From Acidilobaceae archaeon (GTDB lineage: Archaea > Thermoproteota > Thermoprotei_A > Sulfolobales > Acidilobaceae): a stretch of 64,000 bases of DNA. The notes below the pieces were generated by a model. It had not been told where the DNA came from. It was given only the letters and a program-made list of their open reading frames with translations, and did not search any database. How positions within the stretch are numbered: position 1 is the first letter of the stretch; each line of letters opens with the position of its first letter. Positions 52,113 to 61,008 of the stretch are shown piece after piece. The translations under genes and the position numbers were made by a program. The stretch lies in assembly GCA_027037535.1 (NCBI GenBank), contig JALVZQ010000003.1, forward strand, positions 1 to 64,000, read 5' to 3'.

Positions 52113-53195
52113 ATGGACATAGACGTAACTCAGAAAGGCCGAGAGTTCATTAATTCATTAAACGAATTCTGCGGATACAAAGCTAACTGGCTTATTAAAA
52201 TAGACGAGCCAACGAGCCCCGAATGGGGCTGGCTCCCCTACGAGCGACCACTCGAGAAATACGTAGAATACGGTGTGATTAACCTCGACAAGCCTCCAGG
52301 ACCAACAAGCCACGAGGTAGTTGCATGGATAAAGAAAATGTTCAATATGAAGCGGGCAGGGCATGGGGGCACCCTAGAGCCCTAGGTCTGTACCGGACCA
52401 GGGCGGGGACACCCTAAGGTAACGGGAGTATTGCCCGTTGCCCTCGCCCGCATGACAAGAGTAGTCGGAAACATTATACACTCAAGTAAAGAATACATCT
52501 GCGTCATGCAACTCCACAGCCCCGTTCTCGAAGAGCGGCTAAGAGAGGTACTAGAAGAATTTACAGGGGTCATATATCAGAGGCCGCCGTTAAGAAGCAG
52601 TGTTAAAAGAGCATTGCGGAAAAAACGTATCAATGAAATAGAGCTCATCGAATATACCGGGAAATATGCTCTCCTCAGAATAGATTGCGAAGCAGGAACC
52701 TACATGCGTAAATTGTGCTGGGACGTAGGACTAGTCCTAGGCGTAGGAGCCCATATGAGAGAACTACGCAGAATAAGAACAGGCCCCTTCCATGAAGACA
52801 AGAACCTGGTCAGAATGCATGATGTTGCAATGGCACTTATACGACTCCGCCTCGAAGGGAAAGAGGATCTTCTACGGAGAGTAGTTCTACCAGGAGAATA
52901 CTCGGTATGCCATATACCGAAAGTAGTAGTGAGAGATAGTGCAGTGGAAAGCATTGTGCACGGAGCAAGTCTTGCAGTACCCGGAATTGTCATGGTGCAG
53001 AACACGATAAAGAAAGGCGAGACAGTAGCTATGCTCACAGGAAAAGGAGAGCTCATAGGCCTAGGCGTTGCAGAGATGAATGCAGAAACAATTATCCAGT
53101 CAGAGAAAGGAATAGCTGTGAAGCCAAAGAGAATCATAATGGAACCAGGAATCTATCCGAGGATGTGGAGGAGACAGGGCCAGGACAGCCAATAG
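52113..53195 (+). CDS. cbf5: tRNA/rRNA pseudouridine synthase Cbf5, split by a 33-base intron
   Basis: The catalytic subunit of H/ACA RNPs, also acting on tRNA U55. Exon 1 is 52113-52377 and exon 2 is 52411-53195; joined they give 349 residues. Exon 1 ends RAGHGGTL and exon 2 goes on [20 protein letters not shown]. The splice restores the catalytic motif HGGTLDPKVTG with Asp89, whose GAC codon is divided by the intron. Without splicing the frame meets TAG at 52383. The C-terminal third is the PUA domain ([20 protein letters not shown]). Introns in crenarchaeal cbf5 are an established phenomenon. Confidence 0.95.
52378..52410 (+). other. Archaeal bulge-helix-bulge intron of cbf5 pre-mRNA
   Basis: Exon-side CCCT (52372-52375, allowing a U-G pair) pairs with intron GGGG (52405-52408). 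The bulges are AGA (52376-52378 region) and ACA (52409-52411), each 3 bases. The internal helix is GCCCT/AGGGC (52379-52383 with 52400-52404). Cutting each bulge after its second base removes 33 bases and restores the reading frame. The outer helix is imperfect. The splice sites are inferred from structure and reading frame. Confidence 0.85.
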
Positions 53196-53202
53196 TCCCC
53201 CA

Positions 53203-53291
53203 TGGCGCCGGGGGCGGGATTCGAACCCGCGCCCCCCGTGTGGGGGAACGGGTCTCAAGCCCGTCCCCTTGGTCCGCTCGGGCACCCCGGC
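53203..53291 (-). tRNA. tRNA-Ser(TGA)
   Basis: A type II tRNA on the minus strand. Acceptor GCCGGGG/CCCCGGC, anticodon stem ACGGG/CCCGT with loop CTTGAGA (anticodon TGA), long variable arm CCCCCACACGGGGG, T arm GCGGGTTCGAATCCCGC, discriminator G and encoded CCA. No intron. It lies 7 bases after cbf5, convergent with it. Confidence 0.95.
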
Positions 53292-53355
53292 ACTCCCGAG
53301 CCAACAAATAATGTTAGCATAGGAGGGTTATTTAGGTATCACGATAGGTCTCCTG

Positions 53356-53787
53356 CTAGATAACCACTAATACGTCTGTGTGTGTTCTTTCAAGTACTTT
53401 CTTGGTTACGCTTCCGATAAATAGTCTCTCTAGCCGGCTTAGACCTCTTCTACCGACAACGATAAGATCGACGCCTTCCTGAATAGCTATATCAGCAATT
53501 TGATCGCCAGGATCTCCTATAGCGACAATTGTTTGAGCCTCTATTCCATATTCGGAAGTGATTGTTTCCTTGAGTTTCGAAAGAGCCTTTTCTGCAGCTT
53601 CTTTTAAAGGACGGGTGTCGACTACCTCCGGGACTAGTAGTTCGCCTAGGAGAACAGTTGGAGGCGGGACTATGGATACAAGCAAGAGGCTTGATCCCAT
53701 ACTCTTAGCGATTTCAGCCGCCCTTCGAGCAGCCTTGAGAGAAGCTTCAGAACCGTCGATTCCCACAAGAATTTTCTTGTATACCAT
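53356..53787 (-). CDS. Universal stress protein UspA
   Basis: A 143-residue single UspA domain: KKILVGIDGSEASLKAARRA at the N terminus and the nucleotide-binding loop VGRRGLSRLERLFIGSVT (G-x2-G-x9-G-S type), so it probably binds ATP. An upstream GTG at 53796 is in frame; ATG 53787, preceded by GTGAT, is preferred. Confidence 0.92.
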   Translation of the reverse strand: MVYKKILVGIDGSEASLKAARRAAEIAKSMGSSLLLVSIVPPPTVLLGELLVPEVVDTRPLKEAAEKALSKLKETITSEYGIEAQTIVAIGDPGDQIADIAIQEGVDLIVVGRRGLSRLERLFIGSVTKKVLERTHTDVLVVI

Positions 53788-53796
53788 AACTATCAC

Positions 53797-54018
53797 GCTC
53801 CCGTTCCCGGCTATCTAAATTATTATTGTTAATCCAAAATGTATATAAAATGGCCCGATGAGGAACGCCACGCGAATGACCTCTCCGACGAAATTGGAAT
53901 GAATTCGGCCTGTGTTACCGAGGGCATAGAATAGACTTTGATTTGTTTTCCTATTATAGTTGCCGCTTTCTAGACGAGTCAAACAATATAGCTCACCGCT
54001 TCACAATATGTTGATAAT
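53797..54018. other. Intergenic region with a strong TATA box
   Basis: GTATATAAAA at 53841-53850 is a strong plus-strand TATA box. A GC-rich segment (53858-53940) follows that is probably transcribed. I tested it as a C/D RNA (GATGAGG near 53857) but found no matching D boxes. It may be the leader of the downstream guide RNA. Confidence 0.35.
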
Positions 54019-54081
54019 TGTGGGATGATGATATCGAGGTAAACCGAACCCCTGTGTGGACGTTATCCCCGTCTGACCCCT
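54019..54081 (+). ncRNA. C/D-box guide sRNA targeting the 23S peptidyl-transferase region
   Basis: Box C ATGATGA (54025-54031), a 12-base guide, D' CCGA (54044-54047), C' GTGTGGA (54054-54060, degenerate), a 12-base guide and D CTGA (54073-54076), with GGG/CCC closing the ends. The D' guide pairs with 23S bases 99-107 of this window and places C101 (E. coli C2498) opposite the fifth base before D'. The D guide pairs over 10 bases with 46-55 and places G49 (E. coli G2446) at that position. Both spacings and both matches support a real double-guide methylation sRNA. Confidence 0.85.
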
Positions 54082-54102
54082 CCAAGATACGGTGAACGAG
54101 AA

Positions 54103-54624
54103 ATGAAGTGCAAGGATACCGTTATCGTAGTAATATATGTGCCTTTGGAAAAAAGCCTACCAATAGTAGTCCAAGAAATAAAAAACTGTAAAGGACGTAT
54201 ACTAAGCTTAAACGAAGAAAGCAGAAGAATAGTGTTTGCCACAACTAGGAAAAGTTTGACTGGTACCATATGTAGAAGACTAATAGAAGGGCTTGGAACG
54301 GCGAGAATTGAACTATCCATCAAGTGTAAGTTATCGGGTCGTCGTAGGGCGGAAAAATTAATTAATAGTCTGAAAAAACTAGGATTTAAGAAATATACAG
54401 GTCCCCGCAGGAACCGTTACTTTGTCGGGATCCTCTGTTCTAGAATAGTAGCGTTCGAAATAGAGGTCGAGAAGTCGAGGCTACGGTTAAAACCTGGAAA
54501 ATACACTTGGGGGAAAAGGATTATTAGTCCTCCTCTTCCCTCACAGTTAGAATTAGACCTAGACGATGTAGACAAAGCCTACGAGGAATGCTTGAGAGAA
54601 CTCGCAGAGTTAACTAAAAGGTGA
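54103..54624 (+). CDS. Hypothetical protein, basic
   Basis: A 173-residue protein, basic and Cys-containing (KCKDTVIVVIYVPLEKSLPI, CKLSGRRRAEKLINSLKKLG, FKKYTGPRRNRYFVGILCSR). The basic centre might contact RNA or DNA. No family is recognised. It starts 21 bases after the guide sRNA and ends 6 bases before the MgtC-like gene, so the latter two probably form an operon. Confidence 0.72.
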   Translation: MKCKDTVIVVIYVPLEKSLPIVVQEIKNCKGRILSLNEESRRIVFATTRKSLTGTICRRLIEGLGTARIELSIKCKLSGRRRAEKLINSLKKLGFKKYTGPRRNRYFVGILCSRIVAFEIEVEKSRLRLKPGKYTWGKRIISPPLPSQLELDLDDVDKAYEECLRELAELTKR

Positions 54625-54630
54625 TGACTT

Positions 54631-55950
54631 ATGATGACGCCTGCTGATTTCTTGATACGGATGCTGATAGCTCTTCTAGGAGGAATGTTGATAGGTTTAG
54701 AGAGGGAAAGGGCCCAGGCTAGCTCTATCACTAGAGAGAAAGGAAGTATTCCTGGGCTAAGGAGCTTTGGCTTGCTGAGCCTGTTCGGAGGTCTTATAGG
54801 TTATCTCTCAATGGCTCAGGGAGATCAGAGAGTCGACGTTTCTCTTGTCGCAGTAAGTTATTTAGCCTTATCGGCGCTCGTAATTCTCTACGCTTATTCC
54901 AGAATGGTTAAAAGAGGAGTCTCGGGGATAACAACTTACATCGTTATGTTCACAACATTTGTCATAGGATTCCTCTCCGGAATAGGACTCGTACTAGAAT
55001 CGGCGGCGTCAAGCGTGATAGTAACTCTTGTTCTAGCACTCAAGAACCCGGCGGAGAGAATAGCAATGACACTTAACTATGACGAGTTACTAGCAATGCT
55101 AGAAGTAGCCGCATTAGCACTAGTGTTCGGGCCCTTAATACAGTCATATGCTGAGCAGAGCGGTCTAAGCATTGTTTTTAAGATATACTTGTTCTTCACG
55201 ATTATATTGATGATATCTTTTGCAAGCTATATGACGGCCAAGGCCTGGGGAGCAAAGGGATTATTTTATGCCGCGCTACTGGGATCCCTCGTTAACAGTG
55301 AGGCGACGGCTAGTAGCACAGCTCTTGTTGTATCTCGGATAGGTAATCTAGTGGATAGAAAACGATTATTGGGGAGCTTGATCCCTTTGATAATAGCTAC
55401 CGCTCAAGCGAAGCTTGCTATTCTAGGCATAATCGGAACCTATCTATTTGCAGACATAATATATGGAGACGTAGTATTAGCAGGGCTCCTAATAGTTCTC
55501 GTAGCAGTAGTTATAGGCTACATATCAGCGGCAAAAACCTCAACATATACCTCTACCCTGCAACAAGTGGAGATCCAGAGCCCACTCTCGTGGAGCACGG
55601 CTCTCAAAGGAGCAGTAGCGTATGGAGTACTGACTGGCCTATTTTTCATACTCCCGAAAACAAGTATAGGAAGCTGGTACGGTATGCCCCTTCTCCTATC
55701 CTTCATAGGCGGGCTCGTTAATGCAACAGCAGTAATCCTCTCCATAGGCACAAGTGTGGCATCCCTCACCCATTGTCAAATCATTTCATCAATTCTACTT
55801 ACAATAAGCGCAGCCTCGCTAAACAAGATCCTCTACATAAACACAGCACGTCTTTCAAGAGAAGAACTCAAGACCATAATAGCGTGGAGCATAATAATGT
55901 CCCTTGTCCCAATAATCATCCTATTAGCTGTGGCATCAAACTGTTTCTAG
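54631..55950 (+). CDS. MgtC/SapB family membrane protein with DUF4010 domain
   Basis: A 439-residue protein with about twelve membrane helices. The N-terminal MgtC/SapB region (MLIGLERERAQASS, GLRSFGLLSLFGGLIGYLS) is fused to a C-terminal DUF4010 region (GLLGSLVNSEATASSTALVV-like, AALLGSLVNSEATASSTALV). This fused form is common in archaea and deep-branching bacteria. A role in divalent cation homeostasis is inferred from MgtC. Confidence 0.9.
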   Translation: MMTPADFLIRMLIALLGGMLIGLERERAQASSITREKGSIPGLRSFGLLSLFGGLIGYLSMAQGDQRVDVSLVAVSYLALSALVILYAYSRMVKRGVSGITTYIVMFTTFVIGFLSGIGLVLESAASSVIVTLVLALKNPAERIAMTLNYDELLAMLEVAALALVFGPLIQSYAEQSGLSIVFKIYLFFTIILMISFASYMTAKAWGAKGLFYAALLGSLVNSEATASSTALVVSRIGNLVDRKRLLGSLIPLIIATAQAKLAILGIIGTYLFADIIYGDVVLAGLLIVLVAVVIGYISAAKTSTYTSTLQQVEIQSPLSWSTALKGAVAYGVLTGLFFILPKTSIGSWYGMPLLLSFIGGLVNATAVILSIGTSVASLTHCQIISSILLTISAASLNKILYINTARLSREELKTIIAWSIIMSLVPIIILLAVASNCF

Positions 55951-56015
55951 CTGCTATGCCTTTCGACAACACCTAAGTCTACCTGATTATTCTTCAAGTC
56001 GATGCAGAAATATCC

Positions 56016-56103
56016 TGGTGCGGGGGGTGGGATTTGAACCCACGCAGGCCTACGCCATCGGGTCCTAAGCCCGACCCCTTTGACCAGGCTCGGGCACCCC
56101 CGC
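56016..56103 (-). tRNA. tRNA-Leu(TAG)
   Basis: The same fold and nearly the same sequence as the Leu(CAG) gene at 47979: acceptor GCGGGGG/CCCCCGC, anticodon loop CTTAGGA (anticodon TAG), long variable arm, T arm GGGTTCAAATCCC, discriminator A, CCA encoded. No intron and no integrated element beside it. Confidence 0.95.
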
Positions 56104-56145
56104 ATCATCCTCTTGAGAAAAATGATATGTAGCATCTTATTAGGA

Positions 56146-56823
56146 TTACGATTCCTCTTCTTCCTCTTCTAGGCTTACGAGTGCTAATATCTCACGATAA
56201 ATTCTTTCGGCTATTCTTTTCTCAACGTCTTCGGCATCAGATAGAAGCGAGGACAGGTTATCTTCCAGGTAAGAACTTATATCACCGCTCACTTCGATTA
56301 TTTTCTTTTTAATAGCTTTCGGAGCCGGCGCTAGTACTGATGCTCTCACTATCGCCTGGCCATTTATAGGCGTTATCATTATTGCTCCCGCGTCCTGGCC
56401 CTGGTAAGTAAGCTTGAACACTATGTCTCCGGTGTCGGTTTCTCCGAGTTTCTCGAGTTGGTAACTCGGCTCTTCTTCTAGAACTTCCTCTGCTCTGGAT
56501 AAAACTGACTTAAGTTTAGATTCAACTTCTTCGTCTGACACTCTCTTCCATACTTGAACCGTTAACGTATCCAGTAGCCATTTTATATCTCCATCTTCTA
56601 TCTCGTAGTCTACACTTATCCTGACGACATCTCCCTTATCAACTTGTAGGTTAGTTACTAGAATCTCGAAAAGTAACCTGTTGAGCTCGCCAGCTGCCTG
56701 AGCGACCTTTTTCGCTTCTACTTCACCGTTCTTTATCTTATCCTTAAGCTGCGCGAAAAGGACTCTTCGAACCTTATCCGCATAGCCTCCTGCTATTACG
56801 AGCCCGCTCCTCAACGTAGGCAT
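56146..56823 (-). CDS. DUF2258-like conserved archaeal protein
   Basis: A 225-residue protein beginning PTLRSGLVIAGGYADKVRRV, then FAQLKDKIKNGEV, the pattern of crenarchaeal DUF2258 proteins. The middle is beta-rich (ISVDYEIEDGDIKWLLDTLT) and the C terminus is acidic (EEEEEES). Some crenarchaeal proteins of this sort bind single-stranded DNA (ThermoDBP-related), but that link is tentative. Monocistronic. Confidence 0.72.
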   Translation of the reverse strand: MPTLRSGLVIAGGYADKVRRVLFAQLKDKIKNGEVEAKKVAQAAGELNRLLFEILVTNLQVDKGDVVRISVDYEIEDGDIKWLLDTLTVQVWKRVSDEEVESKLKSVLSRAEEVLEEEPSYQLEKLGETDTGDIVFKLTYQGQDAGAIMITPINGQAIVRASVLAPAPKAIKKKIIEVSGDISSYLEDNLSSLLSDAEDVEKRIAERIYREILALVSLEEEEEES

Positions 56824-57007
56824 AGCTCTCGCCTCTTTTATCTCACATTTATTAATAATATATTGTTTCGATAAATGATAAATGAATATGCTCGATAAAA
56901 CACTTACTTTGCTAGTATCAAATTATAATCCCACAGTTATACAATGAACAAGTCGAGTGCCGACTCAGAATAGTAATGAAGGGTATGAGGAGCCGACCAC
57001 CGTAAGA

Positions 57008-57030
57008 CCCTGGTTCGATAACAGCCAGGG
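57008..57030. other. Hairpin in an intergenic region
   Basis: CCCTGG (57008-57013) and CCAGGG (57025-57030) form a perfect six-base-pair stem with an 11-base loop, in a GC-rich island of the otherwise AT-rich 56824-57060 gap. It follows the stop of the minus-strand gene at 57061. It could be a terminator-like structure or part of a small RNA; no C/D or H/ACA boxes are convincing. Confidence 0.3.
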
Positions 57031-57060
57031 GATGATAAGCGATAGTTCAAGGGAGGTATT

Positions 57061-57585
57061 TCACTTGAGATAACTGTAGTCGATGGATTCCTCCTCTTCC
57101 ACGGAGTAGCTTCCTGTATTTTCTAAGTGCCATATTATCTCGACTACTTCGTCTGGAGCTCCATTCACGAAGAGGATTCCGACTCCATGATTCTCTATAA
57201 CATTACCAAGATAGAGATACGCAGTCTTTGACAAATTGCCTTTTTTCGAATAAAATATTAGCAGGGGCTTCTTCCCTAGCTCCTTTATTTTCTCCAAGTA
57301 GGGAATAAGCCCTGTAATAATCCTATACGATTCTCTTCCTGTGAGTAGATACCCGGGGCTAAGCACTACGATATAGGCGATGAATTTCGAGCCTCGAACT
57401 ATGATGACAGGTGGTAACTCGTTATCGAAGTCTGCTTTATTTGCATCGAACCCCTTAAGTTGATCAAGTAGCTTCAAGGCTTCTTCCTTAGCAGCATTTA
57501 TGTCGAGAACGATTCTAGGATCGTTTATCCCTTTCTTCACGATTTTGTCTATTAGCGTTTCCTCTGCCAGCGAGATCATCGCCAT
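57061..57585 (-). CDS. Hypothetical alpha/beta protein
   Basis: A 174-residue cytosolic-looking protein with alternating strands and helices (PPVIIVRGSKFIAYIVVLSP, KKPLLIFYSKKGNLSKTAYL, HGVGILFVNGAPDEVVEIIW) and an acidic tail. Its alternation suggests a Rossmann-like or nuclease-like fold, but no catalytic signature is clear and no family is recognised. The start may be ATG 57585 or ATG 57579. Confidence 0.72.
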   Translation of the reverse strand: MAMISLAEETLIDKIVKKGINDPRIVLDINAAKEEALKLLDQLKGFDANKADFDNELPPVIIVRGSKFIAYIVVLSPGYLLTGRESYRIITGLIPYLEKIKELGKKPLLIFYSKKGNLSKTAYLYLGNVIENHGVGILFVNGAPDEVVEIIWHLENTGSYSVEEEESIDYSYLK

Positions 57586-57722
57586 TTCCCATCAACTTGT
57601 TTCTCTGTCTACTCATATCCTGGATACTATACTAGTAGTTCAACAATATAATAATCTGGATAGTAGGCTAGCTCATTTTTAACCACACGCATAGTCTGTA
57701 ATCTTATCGAGAGGGACCTCTG

Positions 57723-59018
57723 TTGGCGCGGATAAAAATGCTACTGATCATGATTATTATAATAGCTTTGATACTTAGTATGATAAACGTATCAATAGTG
57801 TATGTCTCGGCTGAAGAAAGCACTGTCTCCGCCAATTTAATCTATAATGGACGAGTATTCCTCGAAGAACAGGTATGTTGCCGGGGGATTCCAGTATCAA
57901 TAACTATCATTGGAGGTAAAGTAGGTGTAATGGTATATTATAGCGGAAACCATACAGCCAACCTATATATCGTCGATAAGGCTTCAAATGATATAATCGA
58001 TAAACGAACATTTAAAGAAAGCCGACCTCTCTGCATGGAAAAAATCTCGAACACCCTTCTAGACCTGGTCTTATATAAGGGATCAATTATAGAAGAATAT
58101 ATCTACGATATTGCAGAGTCCCGGCTAATCCCCGGGTTTAGGTATCCAGCCCCTTCCGGATCAGTAATAAATGGATGTATAATAAGTAATGGAAACTATA
58201 TAATATACGGCTCTAAAATAGACCCCGTAAATGGTTACCAGAACTTATTAGTCGTATTGGGATCTACCGGAAACAGAATAAGCGAACTTGTCTGGGGCTC
58301 GGTAGGAGATGAGGCAATTCTGGACGCGAAAGCCTCGACAGAAACAATATATGTATTATCGCTAAACGCTACTAGTGGTAGTAATCTTACATTATACTCG
58401 GTAGATAGTCTTCAGGGTCCTCCTAGACAACTTACAACTATCCTGGGCTTTAGGCCCATAGGACTCGACACCAACAATAATGGTATAGTTATCATACTGG
58501 GGAGAACAATGAAAAACACTCCAGGATTCATAGTCTACAACGCTAGTGGACAAAGATTAGTCGAGATAAATCAGACAAGTATAGTTTTCTTAAGCTCTGT
58601 ATTCATAGATAAGGATCTTTTGCTCGTAGCGGGATACATGTACAATCAGACAACTCATGTTACAGACGGAATATTATTATTAGAACCTATCACAAAGATT
58701 CCAACATACACAGACGTGACTCCTATACTAATAACCGGAAAAGACAACATATCCATAACATCTCTCACTATCGATCAAGACACCCTGATAGTTGGAGGCC
58801 TACAGGGATACGTTCCCTTTATAGCATTCTATAATACTATAATCCAGGAACCAATTACAGAAACTACTACGACAAGGAGCAACAACACCACGCCGCCAGA
58901 ACAAAACAACATAGGACAACTTTTAGTTGCATCATTATTACTAGGACTAATCGGGATCATAACCCTAACATATGTCTTAAAGAAAAGACACACCTCAAAG
59001 CATACTGGGAGAGGATAA
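57723..59018 (+). CDS. Exported beta-propeller-like protein with C-terminal anchor
   Basis: A 431-residue protein: signal peptide (MLLIMIIIIALILSMINVSI) from residue 6 onward, a repetitive beta-rich ectodomain with many N-x-S/T sites, a Thr/Asn linker near residue 375 and a C-terminal transmembrane helix (LLVASLLLGLIGIITLTYVL) with a basic tail. The repeated hydrophobic-Gly-Gly patterns suggest a beta propeller. It is followed 99 bases later by the pilin-like gene on the same strand. Function unknown. Confidence 0.75.
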   Translation: MARIKMLLIMIIIIALILSMINVSIVYVSAEESTVSANLIYNGRVFLEEQVCCRGIPVSITIIGGKVGVMVYYSGNHTANLYIVDKASNDIIDKRTFKESRPLCMEKISNTLLDLVLYKGSIIEEYIYDIAESRLIPGFRYPAPSGSVINGCIISNGNYIIYGSKIDPVNGYQNLLVVLGSTGNRISELVWGSVGDEAILDAKASTETIYVLSLNATSGSNLTLYSVDSLQGPPRQLTTILGFRPIGLDTNNNGIVIILGRTMKNTPGFIVYNASGQRLVEINQTSIVFLSSVFIDKDLLLVAGYMYNQTTHVTDGILLLEPITKIPTYTDVTPILITGKDNISITSLTIDQDTLIVGGLQGYVPFIAFYNTIIQEPITETTTTRSNNTTPPEQNNIGQLLVASLLLGLIGIITLTYVLKKRHTSKHTGRG

Positions 59019-59117
59019 CTTAAACCATCACGATAGCGTCTATCAATTATAGGATTATATCCAACATGCTCCCTCTCCCATCAAAGCAGAAAATACCTAA
59101 GAATACCGGGGCACAGA

Positions 59118-60899
59118 ATGAGGAAAGGACTAAGCGAACTACTGGGAGCAATGATAATGACCATAATCGTATTATCACTCGCGGCCACATATACGCACGT
59201 GATCAATTCAGCTAACAAAAAACTTATTGAGCAAATAGAACAGAGAGAGCGAAGACTCGAAGTTCTAGAAGCACCCATAATAATACAGCCATATCCCACC
59301 AATACGGGGAGATTAAACCTAACGATAATCTCCCAAACAACTCTGTCGCCGCAATACATAATTATATCAGACGGAACAAACGGAACAATAAAAATAATCA
59401 AGACAGCGAACACAACGATAATGCCCGGCCATCCATATACAATATCAATAGATTACAACTACATGTGTCAACCAATAAAGATAACGATAATAGATAAGTC
59501 AGGAGCAATCATATCAAGAAGCTATTCATATCAGGACTGCATAAATTTACCGGAATCCCTAGCCCAATACTATAATCCAGTAACGAGAACAATATCAAGA
59601 ATCATAATGTATACTGGACAGCCAACAAACATAACACTATTAAATAATCCGCTCAGTATGAACTTATCTCTAGTCACCCCAGGATTCGTCATAACCAATT
59701 CATCGATGACATTCGACGTGTATCTCGAAAATACATACATAGGTAGGATATCTATAGGACAAGAAATACCAATTATGAATATAAATGGAACGACGGCATA
59801 TATTGGTGTAATGATATACAAAGACATATCAATACTATACATTAGGCTAGACTCAAACCATACAATAACACGATTCCTAGGAGACATCAACGCATCGATG
59901 AACCTAAAGGCAGTCTACTATGGGTTAAGTTTCAGACCCTCTGGAGGGCTACAAGATACCACGCTAATGATACCATATGGGACACGGATCGAGGGCTCAA
60001 TACACTACAGATTCACACGAAAGGTGGCCTCGGGGTCACTCACCTATACTTACATATACATAAACAATAATGCTTCTATAACTTTCTCAACAGACAACGT
60101 ACTCCTATTAGCATATGCTAGCCAAGACAAGCCAGTAGGAGGACAAATAGACCTAAACATTAAAATAAGAAAGATAACAGGAATAGATCCCTCCACACAG
60201 ACAATTTATTTAGGAAAAATAAACGGGCATACGATTATAAAAACAATCCATATAAAGCCCTACCCAGAGGATCAACCCGCTAAAGCATACATAGGCCTCC
60301 TCGAAAAGTTTCAGAAGCTCGCTCTGAACGTTGAGGCAAGAGACGGCGACACGCTAAGAGGAGTATGGAACCTGGCCACACAGAATGGAATTACACTGAC
60401 TACTAGCACACCAATAGACCTCTACCTAGCACTATCCATCCCACAAACACTCTATCAGAACACATCATACTACCTAGAAACAACAACCAGCTATACATCG
60501 AACACATATACGGTAGAAATCACCGGAATATCAAAACCACAACTACTACCACTACCATGGAGCATACCTATAACTATTACCGTAGACAATGAGACTCAGT
60601 CAATAACAATCACGATAACAAGAGAACAGGCTAATATCAATATAACAGGAACAACCCTAACCCCAACGACCACCGTATTTCCGCTCGATACTATTTATGC
60701 CGACACAATCTTTGCTATTAAACTAAATATAACAATGCTACAATACCCCTTCACAATACTATATAATGGAACAACTATATACGTGAAGAGCACTCAAACA
60801 ACAATAAAAGATCTCCAAGAGACACTACGATCAAATAATGTGCTAGTTTATACGGGCGAAGAATCAAAAGCACCAGTAATAATGATCATAAACGGATAA
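59118..60899 (+). CDS. Large type IV pilin-like secreted protein
   Basis: A 593-residue protein with a class III (type IV pilin-like) signal: MRKG then LSELLGAMIMTIIVLSLA. Cleavage would be after Gly4 and leave a hydrophobic helix, as in archaeal pilins and flagellins. The rest is a long Thr/Ile/Asn-rich beta domain with many glycosylation sequons. It is several times longer than ordinary pilins. The function may be an adhesin or pilus-associated surface structure (inference). It probably forms a unit with the preceding exported protein. Confidence 0.75.
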   Translation: MRKGLSELLGAMIMTIIVLSLAATYTHVINSANKKLIEQIEQRERRLEVLEAPIIIQPYPTNTGRLNLTIISQTTLSPQYIIISDGTNGTIKIIKTANTTIMPGHPYTISIDYNYMCQPIKITIIDKSGAIISRSYSYQDCINLPESLAQYYNPVTRTISRIIMYTGQPTNITLLNNPLSMNLSLVTPGFVITNSSMTFDVYLENTYIGRISIGQEIPIMNINGTTAYIGVMIYKDISILYIRLDSNHTITRFLGDINASMNLKAVYYGLSFRPSGGLQDTTLMIPYGTRIEGSIHYRFTRKVASGSLTYTYIYINNNASITFSTDNVLLLAYASQDKPVGGQIDLNIKIRKITGIDPSTQTIYLGKINGHTIIKTIHIKPYPEDQPAKAYIGLLEKFQKLALNVEARDGDTLRGVWNLATQNGITLTTSTPIDLYLALSIPQTLYQNTSYYLETTTSYTSNTYTVEITGISKPQLLPLPWSIPITITVDNETQSITITITREQANINITGTTLTPTTTVFPLDTIYADTIFAIKLNITMLQYPFTILYNGTTIYVKSTQTTIKDLQETLRSNNVLVYTGEESKAPVIMIING

Positions 60900-61008
60900 T
60901 ATAAAGCATCTATTCTTGCCTGTAATAACAACAATCTGGGCAGCCGGTATCCTAACAACATTTTAATAAGAGAAAGACAAATACCAGACACACCATAGGT
61001 GCACCACT

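Noticed and set aside
52431-53195. Cbf5 starting at GTG 52431 as a separate truncated gene
   Set aside because: It would lack the catalytic Asp; joining exons through the 33-base intron gives the complete conserved protein.
53857-53915. Possible C/D sRNA starting at GATGAGG near 53857
   Set aside because: No D or D' boxes at proper distance; only the RNA at 54019 meets the pattern.
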